This document shows, in pieces, positions 5,355-5,421 of a DNA stretch of 5,421 nucleotides (positions are counted from its first letter, which is position 1; the number at the start of each line of letters is the position of its first letter). Under the pieces are notes generated by a model, which saw nothing but the letters and a program-made list of their open reading frames with translations, was not told the DNA's origin and made no database searches. The DNA is from Chromatiales bacterium (lineage in GTDB: Bacteria > Pseudomonadota > Gammaproteobacteria > Chromatiales > Chromatiaceae): assembly GCA_022360595.1 (NCBI GenBank), contig JAKSCN010000010.1, positions 1-5,421 of the forward strand, read 5' to 3'. A program made the position numbers and the translations under genes.

Positions 5355-5416
5355 ACAATGAGAGAGCTGCTATGGCAGGGTCACACGCGGATGACATAAG
5401 CATTCTCTCTAAATAG
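5351..5416 (+). CDS. Possible 21-residue coupled reading frame (short peptide or disrupted downstream gene)
   Basis: The ATG at 5351 overlaps the TGA of the TIGR01777 gene (ATGA). AAGGAGA at 5334-5340 lies 10 bases upstream as a ribosome site. The frame reads MNNERAAMAGSHADDISILSK and stops at TAG 5414-5416. I recognise no family. It could be a translationally coupled short peptide, the start of a gene interrupted by a frameshift, or a chance frame. Only 5 bases follow within the window, so the downstream context is unseen. Confidence 0.25.
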   Translation: MNNERAAMAGSHADDISILSK

Positions 5417-5421
5417 TTCAA

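Overview
The window carries five complete protein genes that alternate in direction: azoreductase (+), FadL-type outer-membrane channel (-), nucleotidyl cyclase with a PilZ domain (+), dual-specificity phosphatase (-), and a TIGR01777-type SDR protein (+). A possible short coupled reading frame starts at the right edge. I see no rRNA, tRNA, CRISPR array, insertion sequence or phage gene. An outer-membrane FadL porin, a PilZ domain, Shine-Dalgarno-led starts and moderate GC content point to a Gram-negative bacterium. The overall flavour is gammaproteobacterial, but that is an impression from the protein sequences, not a placement.

Layout. 1-167 is non-coding, with a perfect inverted repeat (23-38) next to a weak sigma-54-like motif. 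168-773 encodes a standard-length FMN-dependent NADH:quinone/azo reductase. It converges on the FadL homologue (870-2178, minus strand, GTG start), with a strong GC hairpin between the two stops. 2179-2502 is a divergent control region of about 320 bases. It holds two overlapping candidate minus-strand promoters and a 5'-leader hairpin for the FadL gene, plus a weaker candidate promoter for the cyclase. 2503-3582 encodes the soluble cyclase-PilZ protein. It converges on the phosphatase (3642-4265, minus strand), which is divergent from the TIGR01777 gene (4446-5354).

The most notable gene is the cyclase. All the catalytic and adenine-selecting residues of a class III adenylate cyclase can be read, and they are followed by a C-terminal PilZ domain with both c-di-GMP-binding motifs. 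The simplest reading is a one-protein switch that makes cAMP in response to c-di-GMP. The second is the phosphatase, whose core resembles plant SEX4/laforin glucan phosphatases more than ordinary protein tyrosine phosphatases and which carries a DUF2934-like tail. No shared pathway for the five genes is evident. Because the directions alternate, they are probably separate transcription units, and any functional link (for example, lipid uptake through FadL and cyclic-nucleotide signalling from the shared divergent region) is inference.
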